Source: Pohlia nutans (taxonomy: Eukaryota; Streptophyta; Bryopsida; Bryales; Mniaceae). From it: a stretch of 64,000 bases of DNA. Positions 45,269 to 56,720 of this stretch are shown here, piece by piece. The notes beneath the pieces were generated by a model. It did not search any database and had not been told where the DNA came from. It saw nothing but the letters and a program-made list of their open reading frames with translations. Position numbers and translations under genes: made by a program. Location: contig CM040104.1 in the NCBI GenBank assembly GCA_022496805.1, forward strand, positions 860,650-924,649, read 5' to 3'. Every line of letters starts with the position of its first letter. Position 1 is the first letter of the stretch.

Positions 45269-46004
45269 GGCGCCCAGAAAATGGCTCAATGTCGTCCGGG
45301 ACTTGAATGGAATCCTCTGCGTTTGTAAGGATTGGATATGCTAGGCCAGGATTACGCCCTTTGACAAATACTCGGCGCCGCACCGAGCCGTTCTGTTGGC
45401 TGTAGTGGGGCCCAAAGCAGTATACGTGCGGCCACTCTGCTACTTGTTCTTCCGGGAGCTGAGCATGATCGCTGACATTACCGTCTGGAGCTCAATAAAG
45501 AAGCCTACCATTGAATCGATAGTACGATATTTATTTCGTGGCATTATGCTCCCTTTCTTTATACTTGGCAAAGACTCGTGCAAAACCCTCATGTGTAGGG
45601 ACATGCACTGCAAGGTGTCCTTGTTCGAAGTGCCTGGCACTAATAAGGACTTCTGCCTTAAAAATCTCGTTAAGTTGTTCACAGGCTATGGTGATAGATT
45701 CACATTTGCAAACACCATTGTAGTGGACAACAACCCTAGTAAGCACATTTTGAATGAGCTCTAGAATGTAATTCTCCTTGACTCTTCATCCTACATTGAG
45801 GACGGTGCGCATGACAATTTTCTCGTTGAAGTTCTCTTTTGATGGTTTCGACGTCTCCATCGCAATCTTGGCCCAGGGTTGTTAGCATTTCGAAGGAATG
45901 ATAACATTGGGCGACTATGCTCTACAACGAGCCCAATCGTCGAGAGTACAACGCCCTCATGGAGGCTGTACACGTATCTCGTAGTTTGCCTAGGTCCTAG
46001 TTGA
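45269..46004 (+). pseudogene. Large unrecognised gene, FCP1/NIF-like HAD segment
   Basis: After an acceptor (gctgcttag) the frame reads RKWLNVVRDLNGILCVC, RAVLLAVVGPKAVYVRPLC, MIADITVWSSIKKPTIESIV, GKDSCKT, and NTIVVDNNPSKHILNEL followed by NVILLDSSSY. This follows the layout of NLI-interacting-factor/FCP1-type HAD phosphatases: DxDx(T/V), WSS, late DDSPxK. Two catalytic positions differ: the second Asp of the first motif is Asn (DLNG), and DDSP is DNNP. It is therefore probably not an active phosphatase, or is a diverged paralogue. In-frame stops are TAG 45342, TAG 45762 and TGA 45840, with a frameshift near 45905 after which YNEPNRREYNALMEAV is readable. Confidence 0.55.
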
Positions 46005-46750
46005 TTGTATAGTTGAATAGTTGGACTTCCTTTTCTTAGTGAAGTAGCAGTTCCAGACTACATATTAATTTTTGGTCGCCTTGACTGATCTGTATAAGTC
46101 CTTATAACTGTAATACATCTTTCCGTGAACAACAATTGCGCTTGAGTACCTTGTAAGATGAATTTGATGAACGCCTAAATGCTGTCTATTCGATGTGTTA
46201 TGTCTTCATCGCTTTCTTTGTTCAATTAGCATCATGTATTTGTTTTTCTATAGTGCTTAGAATATTGTGTTTTGATGCAAAACGCTGCTGGGATTTGACT
46301 TCACCATTCATTCTCTTTGGGCATTGTTTGCTACTACGAATCCAGTCCACGGTTCTGACCTCAAATGCACAGCGTCTGCCGATTATATTACAGACTACGG
46401 CCAATATGCTATACTCAATAAATGAAACTTCTTGTGCTCGGCAGCTACTGCCTAGACAACGATGGACTTTTTCCACCAGGCCAATTGAGGATGGTGTAGT
46501 GGACAGCCCCCCCCAACGGTGGGTTGCGTCCTCTGCTTGTGTGCTCACCTTTTCTTTTGCGATCACGGATGCCCTCTACTTCTTGACGCTCGCCTTCCTC
46601 GTCTGATAGAGTGCCTCTGAGAAAGCTTTATGAAGACTCCAAATGCCCATTTAATTCTCTAGAGGTACGAGTACCTTCATTCCCTGCACTAGCATTTCTC
46701 TTCATTTGACTTGCCTTACAATTTACTTATAGATTTCCTTGTACTTGCAG
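46005..46750. other. No gene recognised (probable intron)
   Basis: Lies between exon-like segments. Frames here show no family features. Confidence 0.35.
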
Positions 46751-47100
46751 GGTTCTGACAAGTCAAATAGATGCAAGTCCTCTACTACATTAAATGACGC
46801 ATGAATGCCGCTGCGATGCAGTCAACAGACCTGCCTTCTCTTTTCCAAACACGTGTTGATGTGCCTCCTCGTGCACCCTTGTGTCCTCGTTGTCCTTTAT
46901 TGAATGAGGATCTACGAGAGACTCAGCCATACGATGGACTTCCGCCCTACAAGTGTGCACCTCCTGTTTGGGATGCGTGGGAGCGAAGGTCGTTGAAGCT
47001 CCAACGGCGAGAGTTTTTGCGACAGTACTTAAAGAAGGATACCAGATATAGTCGTGGTCCAGAGATATGGAAGGCATTAGCAAAACTTGAGAGCCGATAG
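46751..47100 (+). pseudogene. Exon-like segment, possible 3' end of the large gene
   Basis: After an acceptor-like ttgcag at 46750 an open frame from ATG 46801 gives 99 codons. It is Pro/Arg-rich and then reads PPVWDAWERRSLKLQRREFL and GPEIWKALAKLESR, ending in TAG 47098. A TGA just upstream of the ATG is in frame, so the exon probably starts further left. The link to the large gene is by position only. Confidence 0.35.
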
Positions 47101-48279
47101 CATTCATCATACGGCTAGGCATTCTATTTGCGCTTACTATACAAACTTATAAAAATACGTGGAGCTGATTTTTATACAGGATTTTACGCTTCGGTCATTC
47201 CTTTTCCTCATTATGGGACATCATCATGGTTCAATTACCATCCCGCAATACAAACACCCAAAAAATGTATATTCTTTGTATACTTACTATAATTGTTTCA
47301 ACTTGTATTTGAAATGGTTTGTACCTCGATCTGGGTTGGGTTAGCACTTTTTGAACTCTCATTATTTTGGAATTCTCCCATTTTAATGAATATTTTGTTT
47401 TATTTGGCTTTCTTCATTAAGAACCTTATAGCTAGGGTTTTGCGGCCCTCAGTTTGCGGTCTTCACCTGGATACAGCTAATGGAGCTGAAGGCTGAGCTT
47501 GTTGCTTTGAGGGTTGCCAAGCTCGGGGGGGTGACTCCTTGGGGGGTGTTGTATATCACGTGCGGCCAAGGGGTATTTTGATGGTCTGGACTAATTAAAT
47601 GGACGCTTCCATTACCTAATTTTCTAATTCTTCTTGTTTTTAGGGTCCATATCATTACTTACAATTTCAAGAGGGGACTAATATTTCAGCCCCTTAATTT
47701 ATTGTAACAAATTAAAGTAAATTAGAAAAGTGAAGTTTGAAGATTAAAGACAGAAATCTTATGCACATCATACATACAACATACAATTACAACCCTGCGC
47801 CCCATGAAGACAAACAAACCCTAACGTCAGGTCATACAAAAAAAACAGAAACAACACGGACAACCAGACATTGAGCATGAGCCTATTCCATTCCCTGCAG
47901 AATGCAAGAACAATAGCAAACAAAAAAAAGCCAGCTCTCCAATGATCGACAATACTTGAAGAAGGGACCACCTCTGCTGCACATTCATCACAACCTAGAA
48001 ATAAACACATCATGCATGCAAGACTACTGAGAATCATCCCAAACAAAAATATATGCATTAGGTTGTGTATTTACAAACACAATTCTACTACATTTTTCAC
48101 ACAAAAGCCGATTCCTACATCAAAATAGACTTCTCTAATAGTCGATACATCCTGGAAACCTGCACAAACCATTAAAATACCTTAGGGATCGGCTGCGCCA
48201 AAACTAAAGCCCGCCAGACATACGATATAAAAACTAAAGCAGTGGTTCAAGTTGGCAAATACCCCCACGCTCCAGTATT
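47101..48279. other. No gene recognised
   Basis: Contains GGCCCTCAGTTTGCGG near 47440, T-rich stretches and a minus-strand hydrophobic frame (47768-48058) that I cannot support as a gene. It probably includes the boundary between the large gene and the 48.3-54.1 kb element, but no terminus was identified. Confidence 0.35.
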
Positions 48280-48831
48280 TCATTCACGCATGGATGGGGT
48301 GACCGACACCCGCTCCATGCCCTGCCAATCTGCGCCCTTGGGCACTGAGGCCTCAGCACCCCAACCAGCCTGCAATTCAAAAACCAGTGCGTCCAGCTCC
48401 AGATCGGACAACTCCGAGAGGGGTGCGGTCCGGAGGCGATGCGGCATAGGGGTCGAAAGCTCCCGCGACTTCGACAACACGTTCACGTAGCGGTCAAACC
48501 TGGCCACAACAAATTCATCAGCACTCGTTTGATGGGGCCGATTCTCCCAAGTAAGGTCGAATTTAGCCAAACGAAGCGCTGCGTACTCCGTGTGGGTTGT
48601 CACCAAATCTTGCCATTCCCTGCAAGTTGCTAGTGCAAAGGGGATGGACCGTAGTTTAGAGGCACGATGGGCAACAACATCCTCCCATGGATCTCCATTC
48701 GCCCTGCAGTGTCTTTCTAAGACTGGCACAAGATGGCCGAAGGGGATTCCCTCAACACGTGATGCACTCATCTCCTGGAATGCAGTCAAGTCTAGATCCT
48801 CCTCTCCAACTGCGTGCTGCCCGGCGGCCAT
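48280..48831 (-). CDS. Intact 183-aa protein of unknown function
   Basis: An uninterrupted ATG-to-stop frame with normal composition: SRVEGIPFGHLVPVLERHCR, LATCREWQDLVTTHTEYAAL, FVVARFDRYVNVLSKSRELS, LSELSDLELDALVFELQAGW. No membrane segment, signal peptide or known motif is seen. The ATG context (tcaATGGCC) is good. It is on the same strand and about 750 bp downstream of the transposase-like gene, so it may be a second protein of that element. It is the only long non-copia frame here without an internal stop, which makes it worth testing for expression. Confidence 0.55.
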   Translation of the reverse strand: MAAGQHAVGEEDLDLTAFQEMSASRVEGIPFGHLVPVLERHCRANGDPWEDVVAHRASKLRSIPFALATCREWQDLVTTHTEYAALRLAKFDLTWENRPHQTSADEFVVARFDRYVNVLSKSRELSTPMPHRLRTAPLSELSDLELDALVFELQAGWGAEASVPKGADWQGMERVSVTPSMRE

Positions 48832-51800
48832 TGATGCGCACTGTAAACCCTAAGCAATTTGGCTTGATGAACAAACGGAAGTACAAGAATGCAGAAAGGC
48901 AGGTTGAAAACAAATCCCTCGACGAGCGAATGAGGCAAACAAGAAAGGTGAAGAAGTTAAGCAGTCAAAGTAAGCATAGCAGAAGATGGTGGACAGTGAA
49001 AACTGGAAGAGCAGAAGATGGTGGTTTCAGGATCGGGGTCTCTTTTTATACCTTAATCACGTGTGAGAGAAGCCTCATGCGAATTGGACACGCTGAATCC
49101 TATTCTAAAGTGAAGGGCTCAAAGAATAGATTGGGGGGCCTAATCCTTAAATTAATCATGAGGTTAGATTGGGGGGCCCCTAATCCTTTACTTAATCATT
49201 ACATTTGATATGAAATTACCTGGGATCACCATAACACATGCGATGAAGCATGTGGGCATTACTGTCTTGATTGGACTTCCCATGGGGGCTTAGATTTGTC
49301 TTTAATTTCCCACAGATCTTCCAAATCTCCACAGCTGCATCCCCCGGATCTCCAGGTGTTGCCAAACCTGCAATACACACGCGATGTTCCTACAATGCAC
49401 AAGGTAAAGCCTTGCAATTGCAACAATGCATTAGAAGAAAACGATTCAAGGTACATTAAGTAAACTGAAATTCAAAAATGGTAAAAAAGAAAAATACGAA
49501 ATCTTTCAAATCTGAAGGAGTGGGGAAGAAGTAGCCACAAATTACCATGAATCCTCTTCGATGGGTTGAGGGCGACCACATTCAATTTCGTTTTGCAACA
49601 AACTTGTTCAAAGCATCAGCATCCTCATGGTTTAGAGTGTACACAGAAGTAATTGGATTGAATGAAAGTGTAACAGTAGTTATTATAGAGTCAACATCTA
49701 TCCAATTAGTATTACTATGGTCATATTTAAACTTATTCAAGCCTGCAACCTTACTAAAGTATTGCAACATAACTTGAAGAGAGGATGGGGGAGTATTCCT
49801 TTTTCCTGTTGTTTCCGTGCGCTCAAGCAAATCTATTGGATGTCGAAGTAGACCACATTGTTGAGTCCCTACTTTCCTCCGAATCTTTTGCACGCGCCCG
49901 ATCCACCATAATCCCTGATCTGCACCTTGTAAGATATTTGTCGGACTCCCGCTCTTTGAGGCGGAACTTTGCAGTCATCTCTTTTGTATTGCCACACCTT
50001 TTACTGTCGATGCAGTTGTTGTGCTTGAGCGTTGGACAAAATAAATGCCACAATCTGATCCAAGTCCAAGAAGACAGTTGCTTGATGAAGCAGCAGCCGT
50101 GATATAATCGTCATGGTTGTTAAAATACATTGAGTGCTTAACTCTCGTCAAGCGGTCCTTCGAAAGGAACGGATTACCATTCAATTGCGAGACTAGAGTG
50201 GATTTAAAAATTGTATGACCACCATACTCAACGACTGGGAGCACTTGGAGCGGCGCAACACGTGATGAGACTTGGATTTTGTGGGCATTCATGACATTTG
50301 CAAGGGCATCCCGGGTCTTGTCCTCCACGACGGCTTGTGGATCTAGACCATCGTCTATGATCTCATCTTCTACGTCCTCATTCAATGCCTGTGGAATGAA
50401 ACTCTCTTCACGTGATGAGGAAGACGCTGCAACTATCTCCCTCATCACTTCACCGTCGCCGTCTTCACCACGCACTTGTCTGGCTGGAGGAGTGTAGGCC
50501 ATGAATTTAGGATCCACCTTTTCAATAAGCCATGGTTTATTGAACCATTGTTTCCTTGCAGCTGCTGCATGCACAGTGGGTGCCATGTTGAGCCCTCTCA
50601 ATGTCCGCTGCGCCAAGACAAAACCTTCCTGCAACGCATCCACCACTTCTGCGTTTGTAGGTATCTTGGTGTAGGCACCCAAATTACATGGAGTTTCACC
50701 CTCCATTAATGGGTGTAGCTTTGCCCATATATTCTCCATCTTGTTGTGGACCTTATTGAACTTCAAACCGTTTTCGCCATACTCGATGGCCGACAACTGG
50801 TTTAGAGTATTGGCCGTGTTCACAAGTTCGTGGAAATCGTATGCTCGTTCTTGACCATTCATCCCACTGATCTTTGAGAAAAAAATCTCACAAGAATCAC
50901 TACCTGTCAAGTGTAATGGTACAGGGAGGTGTGCATAACGATCCCTAAAATGACAGATTAGTAGCACAACAAAACTACAAGACAATTGAATATCTATGAA
51001 GCATTGTTGACTCACAAAGTGCTGAGCTTCTACCATTTGCTTAGAATTCCCAAGGACAGAGTGATCACCGTGTTTGAGCCACAATTTCCAAAAGCGGAAG
51101 AAAAAACATACCTTCGATGCCAGCACAAGTCTACCACGCAAATCTACAGTTTGTGAACAAAATATATCAATGTACTCTGCACAAATTTGAAGGTATGTCT
51201 CAGTACCTAGCGTGCGTTCTTTGTTAACATCCGGAGACTCACGTAAGAGTTTCAAACAATCTCTAACCTTGGCTTGACATATTCTTTGGGCCGAAGCCCA
51301 GTTCTGCCTGTCTTTGCGATCGACGTCTTCGTGCTTCAGTCCAAGCTGGTCAGCTGTAAAACGATTATACACTAATTCCAAATGTTCAAAGGTACACACA
51401 TCCCCACCTAGCTGCAAAACACGCACTGCTGAAAGTAGAGGGTTGATTAGTTTCTTTCCGTTATGGATATAATCCTGGTCATATAGGCTGCGGGCATTTC
51501 AAAGTTCATCAAGTGAAGATGTTAGATTCCAACCTCCCAATTAACAGTTAGACGACAACCTACAGTACTTCGATAATCTTGTAACATTAGTTGTCTTCTA
51601 CATGAGTCACCATCGCTTGAATGTCCCACGATAGGGCCCACAATAGACAAACATTCCTTTGCCCATAATCCATCTATAATATCCCATTGCCTCCTTACCC
51701 AACTTGAATTGAAGCAGTTACACGTGCAACATGCAACCAATACTAGACGAGGCAATTTTTCATGCATGGGATTCACAACAATAACTTGAGCAAATCCCCC

Positions 51801-51907
51801 AACTTTGTTAGATCTGAACGAGTTAAGAATGTTATTGTATCCCTCCTCTCCAGATCCAACAAGGGGCTTGAAACTAGAAACACAAATATGGTCCTCACTT
51901 GGTCCAC

Positions 51908-51911
51908 AAAA
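51908..51911 (-). other. Frameshift 2 in the transposase-like gene
   Basis: Minus-strand run TTTT in GGTTTTGTGG. The frame ending LAGF and the frame starting CGPSEDH are joined if the run had one T more. The third shift, near 51537-51542, is at another short T run (AATTGGGAGG). Confidence 0.6.
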
Positions 51912-53063
51912 CCTGCTAACGTGTCCCATTTAGGCTCATAAGCAACTCGGCCCCTAACTTTGGTCTCGTCCTCAGCGAGTATTACAGGAACTGGTCCCGT
52001 AATACCATGCGCAACTTTTGCGTTTTTATAGATCTGTGCGACAGCTGCAAAAATTTCAGAGTGCTCACCAGGTATGAACTGTACACCTTTTTTGTGATTC
52101 CTCTTGATAGTACTGTAATTAGGTCCAGAATAATTCAAGCTAAACACGTCACACATTCTTTTACCTCCGTATACCTTCATCAGTTGAGTGAAGGATTTAG
52201 TGTAGTTGCTATACCGATTCCCTCGACTGTCACGGTTCAAGTTTTGCGCAACATCTTTCATAAAGTCCCATAACGCAGGTCTACCTCCGAAGGCACCAGT
52301 TCTATGAGCATTCAAAATATTATTGCAAAACTTTAGCAAATTATATTCAGAAGATGACTCTTTTGCCATCTCCTTTAGAGTTGGCCGCTTTGCCTCCAAT
52401 TGCACTATCCTAGCTCTTGCACACCAGTGGTTCAGTTTTTCTAACCTCAACAAATTCCTCATGTCTCTGCCATGACGAACAAGCTTAGCAACAGTCAAGT
52501 ACCCTACTCTCCTACCACCGGAAGTAGTCCTAGTGCCCCTTTTATCGATTTCACGATCCTCTCTAAGCACCCTCTTCTTGAAATCATTTTCTTGCGGTAT
52601 CTGAGCGCACATCAAGCATGTGAGGTCTAGAAACCCTTCTCCATCAGTAGAGAATCTAGCACATTCGCTATGTCGAAACGCGCCACTAACCTTTACTGTC
52701 TGCCCACCCACAATCAAAGACGCGCAAAGATGTGGTTCACTAAACCAAACAGCACCAGACATTTGATCCTCTAGCAAGCCTCTTACAGCATATGACAATC
52801 CATTGTACAAACAATAGGATGCCCGAAAGCCCGAACACATTAAACCCTTCACAGCATTCGCATCTAGACCCTCAGTTAAACACATACCTTCCTTGCTGCC
52901 TCCTGAAGCACCATTGAACCAAGAATGTAAGTTTGACTGATTTGAGTGTGCATTGGTGCTTGATGACCTATTTGGCCTACCACGCCTCCCCGTAAGCAAG
53001 GCAGTAGATTTTGACAACAGATTCTGGGCTTCATCAACCGCCATCATGTGCTTTGAACCTCCC

Positions 53064-53067
53064 AAAA
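53064..53067 (-). other. Frameshift 1 in the transposase-like gene
   Basis: Minus-strand run TTTT followed by GGGAGG. The zinc-finger frame before it and the AT-hook frame after it are joined if the run had one T fewer. It is a homopolymer site, so sequencing error is possible. Confidence 0.6.
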
Positions 53068-54064
53068 TGATTGCACAAATTTGCCTCCAAATTTCTCTTT
53101 GGAGGGCACAGATTCAACAACTCTTTGCAGTAGGGACATTTCACTTTAAACCAAAAACTCTTCGGGTTTGGGGTTTCAACGTTTCCCACAACTGAAAATG
53201 GCAGGACACCAACATCCAGCCCCAAACTCACCTCCTCCATTATTGAAACCCCCTCCTTGATTAACTCCTTGTGCTTGGATGGAGATAAGGGCACTGATTT
53301 TTCCTTTGTTGCAACGAAGGCGGGGTGGTCAAGAAAATTCACATTGTGCTTTCGGCACCAATTTTTAATATGTTGGGTACTGGCAAGGTGGCTGGACTTG
53401 AAATTTGAAAACAAATTAGCAACAGTAGTATTGCTATGACTTCCGCTATCACCACCACATTCTTTACGGCATTCCAAACAAAAAACTTTGACGATCCCCA
53501 CACCATCTTGATTCCATGATTTCAACACCCATGAATCATTGTCTTCTAGTGTCACATCTTTCAAATCTTTCCTCAATCTTTCAGCCTGCTTTAGGTATCA
53601 GTCCATGATGTCTTTGGAGATTAAATCAGATTTCCAACATACCTCACTTTCTTTGCTGCCATTACCTTCGCCGCTCACCCTAGAGGATCCGCCGATACGT
53701 CAACTGCAGCATTTGGGACTCCAAACCCTAAACCTGACTCCACCGCAGGCTCCAGATCCGCACGCGTTTCAGCCTCCAACCTCGGGCGCTTGGCTGGAAG
53801 AGGGTTGCCGCAACCTACGAGTATGACATGCACTTCCTCCAAAATGTCGTTCAATGCTTTGAAATTCCACCGTATTCTGCAATTGTCTTCAACATCCCAG
53901 AACTCAAAGGGCCAGTCCAACACCTTAGCGGCCTCTAGCCTCTCCCTTAAGGAGGCATACGATTGGCCGTCCCCAACTTTCACCTTTCCAAAATATTCTG
54001 CATCCGCATCCTCGTCCTCCAGGGTCCACAACTTAATGTGTCTCTCCCTCGGCGCTGCCATCAA

Positions 54065-55759
54065 CCCTAAACCTCAGCAGGAACACTTAACCACACGGCG
54101 CTGCACGCTAAACCCCAAGGCACCTAACGAAACAAGGCAAACAAGCAAATGGCTGCACACTCTTCCAATGTTCACACTAAACACGAAGCTGCACCGCCTG
54201 CACATCACGCAACCACGAATGCACCCTAAACCACAAAGGCTACACGGCGCGCGTCCAAAATGCTGAGCGAAAACACGGTGGAAGCTGAGCGAAAACTGAA
54301 ACCCTAGAAAGTGAGGAAGCTGAAACCCTAGCTGACCTGGCGAAACTTTTTATCCCCTTATTCATCCATGCTGGTCGACCGTTACAGGCCATTTTTCATC
54401 CGTCCAAGCTGGTCCACAGTGCAATAATTGACCCTAAAAAAAAATTAGTTATATCTTTATCCTTTAGGGTATTTTAGAAAAAAAAATTACAAATATGACA
54501 CATTATTTACCACTGTATCTTACTTATAATTTAGTGTCCATTGATTTGTACACCCTATATTACCTCAAAGTTTTTTCTAATTTTTAGACACCATGATTTA
54601 ATACCTCCCTACATTATGCCGCACGTTGTAAAAATTTCTAAGTGACCCCCCTGGGTTGCCAAGGTCACAGGAGGCGCGCCTTACAAGTTGTCCAAGATAT
54701 ACATTTGTACTTTAGATTTCAATTCAATTGTTTAAATTGCTATGAGAATGGCAAAGCGTCAAGCTATTATGTGACTGTGTGGGTAAATAGACTGCTGTAA
54801 GTGGAGGCGGAGGAAATGTACAATGCGCGACTTGGAGCACAAGCAATGAGGAAAGGAGTTCGACCTCTTCTCGTTTTTCATCACTCTCCCCGTCCAAATA
54901 ACTTTAAACCCTAAAATAAGTATAGAGTGCATGATCAATTTAGGTGAACTTGCACTGTCAAATTTTCTCAAGGCAAGAATATTGAATCTTTTCTTCCCAA
55001 TTATAAGTAACATGTTGCTGGTGAGTTTTAGGGAATTTCTTAGGAATTGGTCATGCTATCAACCATCTGTTATCACTCTTTATGCTTGGTGTAAACCTAG
55101 CTGTTTTTTAAGAGGGCAATTTATTCAGCTACATGAGAACAATGTATGGCTTTTGCTGATTTTATGGCTCTAGTATGGAAGACTCTTGGTGCGGCCTCTG
55201 CGGAAATCGTGATGGTTGATGTATGTTTGACAGGTTTATGAGAGGGACGCTTCCTATCCAACTTGAACTAGATGGCGTGAAAGGGAAAGTGGGTTGGACA
55301 AGATGGAAGACTTATTTTGGACAAATAGTGGTTCCCGTCTGTTTTAAGGAATATCCAAAGTAACCCTGTAGAAGCTTTGGCTGGGACAAATGAGACAACA
55401 TCCCCCTCAAAGCTGCAAGCAGTGTAAGCCCTAAATTTTGGTATGCAAAAGCGATCTCCCCAGAAGGCTCCCATGAAAGATTATATGGTTTGTTTATGGA
55501 TGTTGATTAACTTGATGTCTATACTTACAATTGCAACACTATTGTAGATGCCTGGTTGTACCAATATGTGTAAGGATACATTCCTCATGATGGTGTCATC
55601 TGCCCTCCTTTTAAAAACGCAGGTTTCAAATTTAACCCTTATGGAAATGTTTTTGAAGCTTTGAATGATGTATTTGTTCTCTTTATGCATTGTATCTGAG
55701 TAATATCATGGTTACTAGCAAAGTACAAACTTGTACAAACATGATGAATATTAAAGGGA
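54065..55759. other. No gene recognised
   Basis: The first 300 bp are rich in ACCCTAAA-like words (54105, 54172, 54226) and could be the promoter of the minus-strand gene starting at 54064. The remainder is A+T-rich with no supported gene. Confidence 0.4.
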
Positions 55760-56720
55760 TGTGTCATAAAAATGTCGAATGTGTATCACAGGGTCGTGTC
55801 CCAAAATATTGAATATATAAAATATGGACTTGTCATAAAATGAAGAATGTCATAAACGTGTCATAAAAATGTCGATGGATCAGTTGCAGATTTCACTTCA
55901 GGCTTCTGTCTGTGAAACTTTACTTTTACTGGTAAGATACCTACATCACCTTATTTTTGTTGTTGCAATTCATTACTAGGGTTCCTTCGTAGTTTGGTAT
56001 CTTATAGAAAATTGATTATCAGTCATTTGGTGAGAACTAAATGTTTGATGATGTGCAAGGTTGTATTGTATACACCAAGATATCTCTTCAAAATATGCAA
56101 GTGTCCTTTTGGTAAGGTTCCCAAATTGTACATAGTTCCTTTCACAAAATTTAGGTTGGTCAATCATTGCAGAAGGTTTGATTCCCTTCAGTAGAGTTTG
56201 TTTCTTCCTACTTGAAATAACATGTATAACTGAAGTGGAAAGGATTCACTAGTGTTTAGAAACCTATGGTTCTTTGGAATACTACTTTGGCTTTATCACT
56301 TGAAATTGTTTAAGTTCTCTTAAGTTTGATGCTCTAATATTTTTGCTAAAATGGTGCAAAACTAGTTGAATTGAAATTACAAAGTCCACTAACAGATGAA
56401 AGAACAATAACTTAGGGTATCAAGCTGCATTTCTTACGTCTCTAATCATAACAAAAACTAGTTATATTTTTGTCAAATGTGTATTATAGGGTTGTGTTAT
56501 AAACTATCAAATGTATAAAACATGATTGTAACAAGGACTAGTCATAAAATTTCAAATGTCACAAGGACTTGTCATAAATCAATGGAATGTGTAATACAAG
56601 AACCAGTCATAAAATTTCAAATGTGTATAAGAAGGACTAGTCATAAAATGACAAATGTAACAGGGACTAATTATAAATTGTGAAATGTTTCTAACAGTTT
56701 AGTCATATTGAAGGAAATCT
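55760..56720. repeat. Scattered tandem copies of TGTCATAAA-type repeat
   Basis: Two clusters (55760-55880 and 56480-56720) of a 30-40-bp unit containing ACTAGTCATAAAATTTCAAA and TGTCACAAGGACT. About 600 bp of unrelated A+T-rich DNA separates them. CTAGTCA is shared with the CACTA remnant at 17.0-19.9 kb. Confidence 0.65.

Larger units (their letters stand above)
49582..54064 (-). pseudogene. Transposase-like gene: zinc fingers, AT hook, RNase-H-like core
   Basis: Exon 1 (54064 to about 53650) has a compact domain (DGQSYASLRERLEAAKVLDW, PFEFWDVEDNCRIRWNF). From about 53589 come two Cys/His modules (VFCLECRKECGG with HLASTQH; VKCPYCKELL with a His), then an AT hook (GRRGRPNRS) and a long basic region. 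An Asp motif AEDETKVRGRVAYEPKWDTL, GHSSDGDS and LTGSDSCEIFFSK are spaced like the acidic residues of P-element/THAP9-type or related RNase-H-fold transposases. The C-terminal part has GRVQKIRRKVGT and an acidic tail. Breaks: one-base shifts at 53064-53067, 51908-51911 and about 51540, and TGA at 51499-51501 and 49975-49977. Apart from these the protein reads through almost complete (over 1100 codons). Family assignment is tentative; close relatives in other eukaryotes are recalled but not checked. Confidence 0.65.

Noticed and set aside
21226..46004. Nuclear stop-codon reassignment (TAG/TAA read as Gln)
   Set aside because: TGA also occurs at the same kind of site, and the copia frame runs 1336 codons without using TAG or TAA as sense codons. 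Methylation-driven decay explains the data more simply; kept only as an alternative to test.
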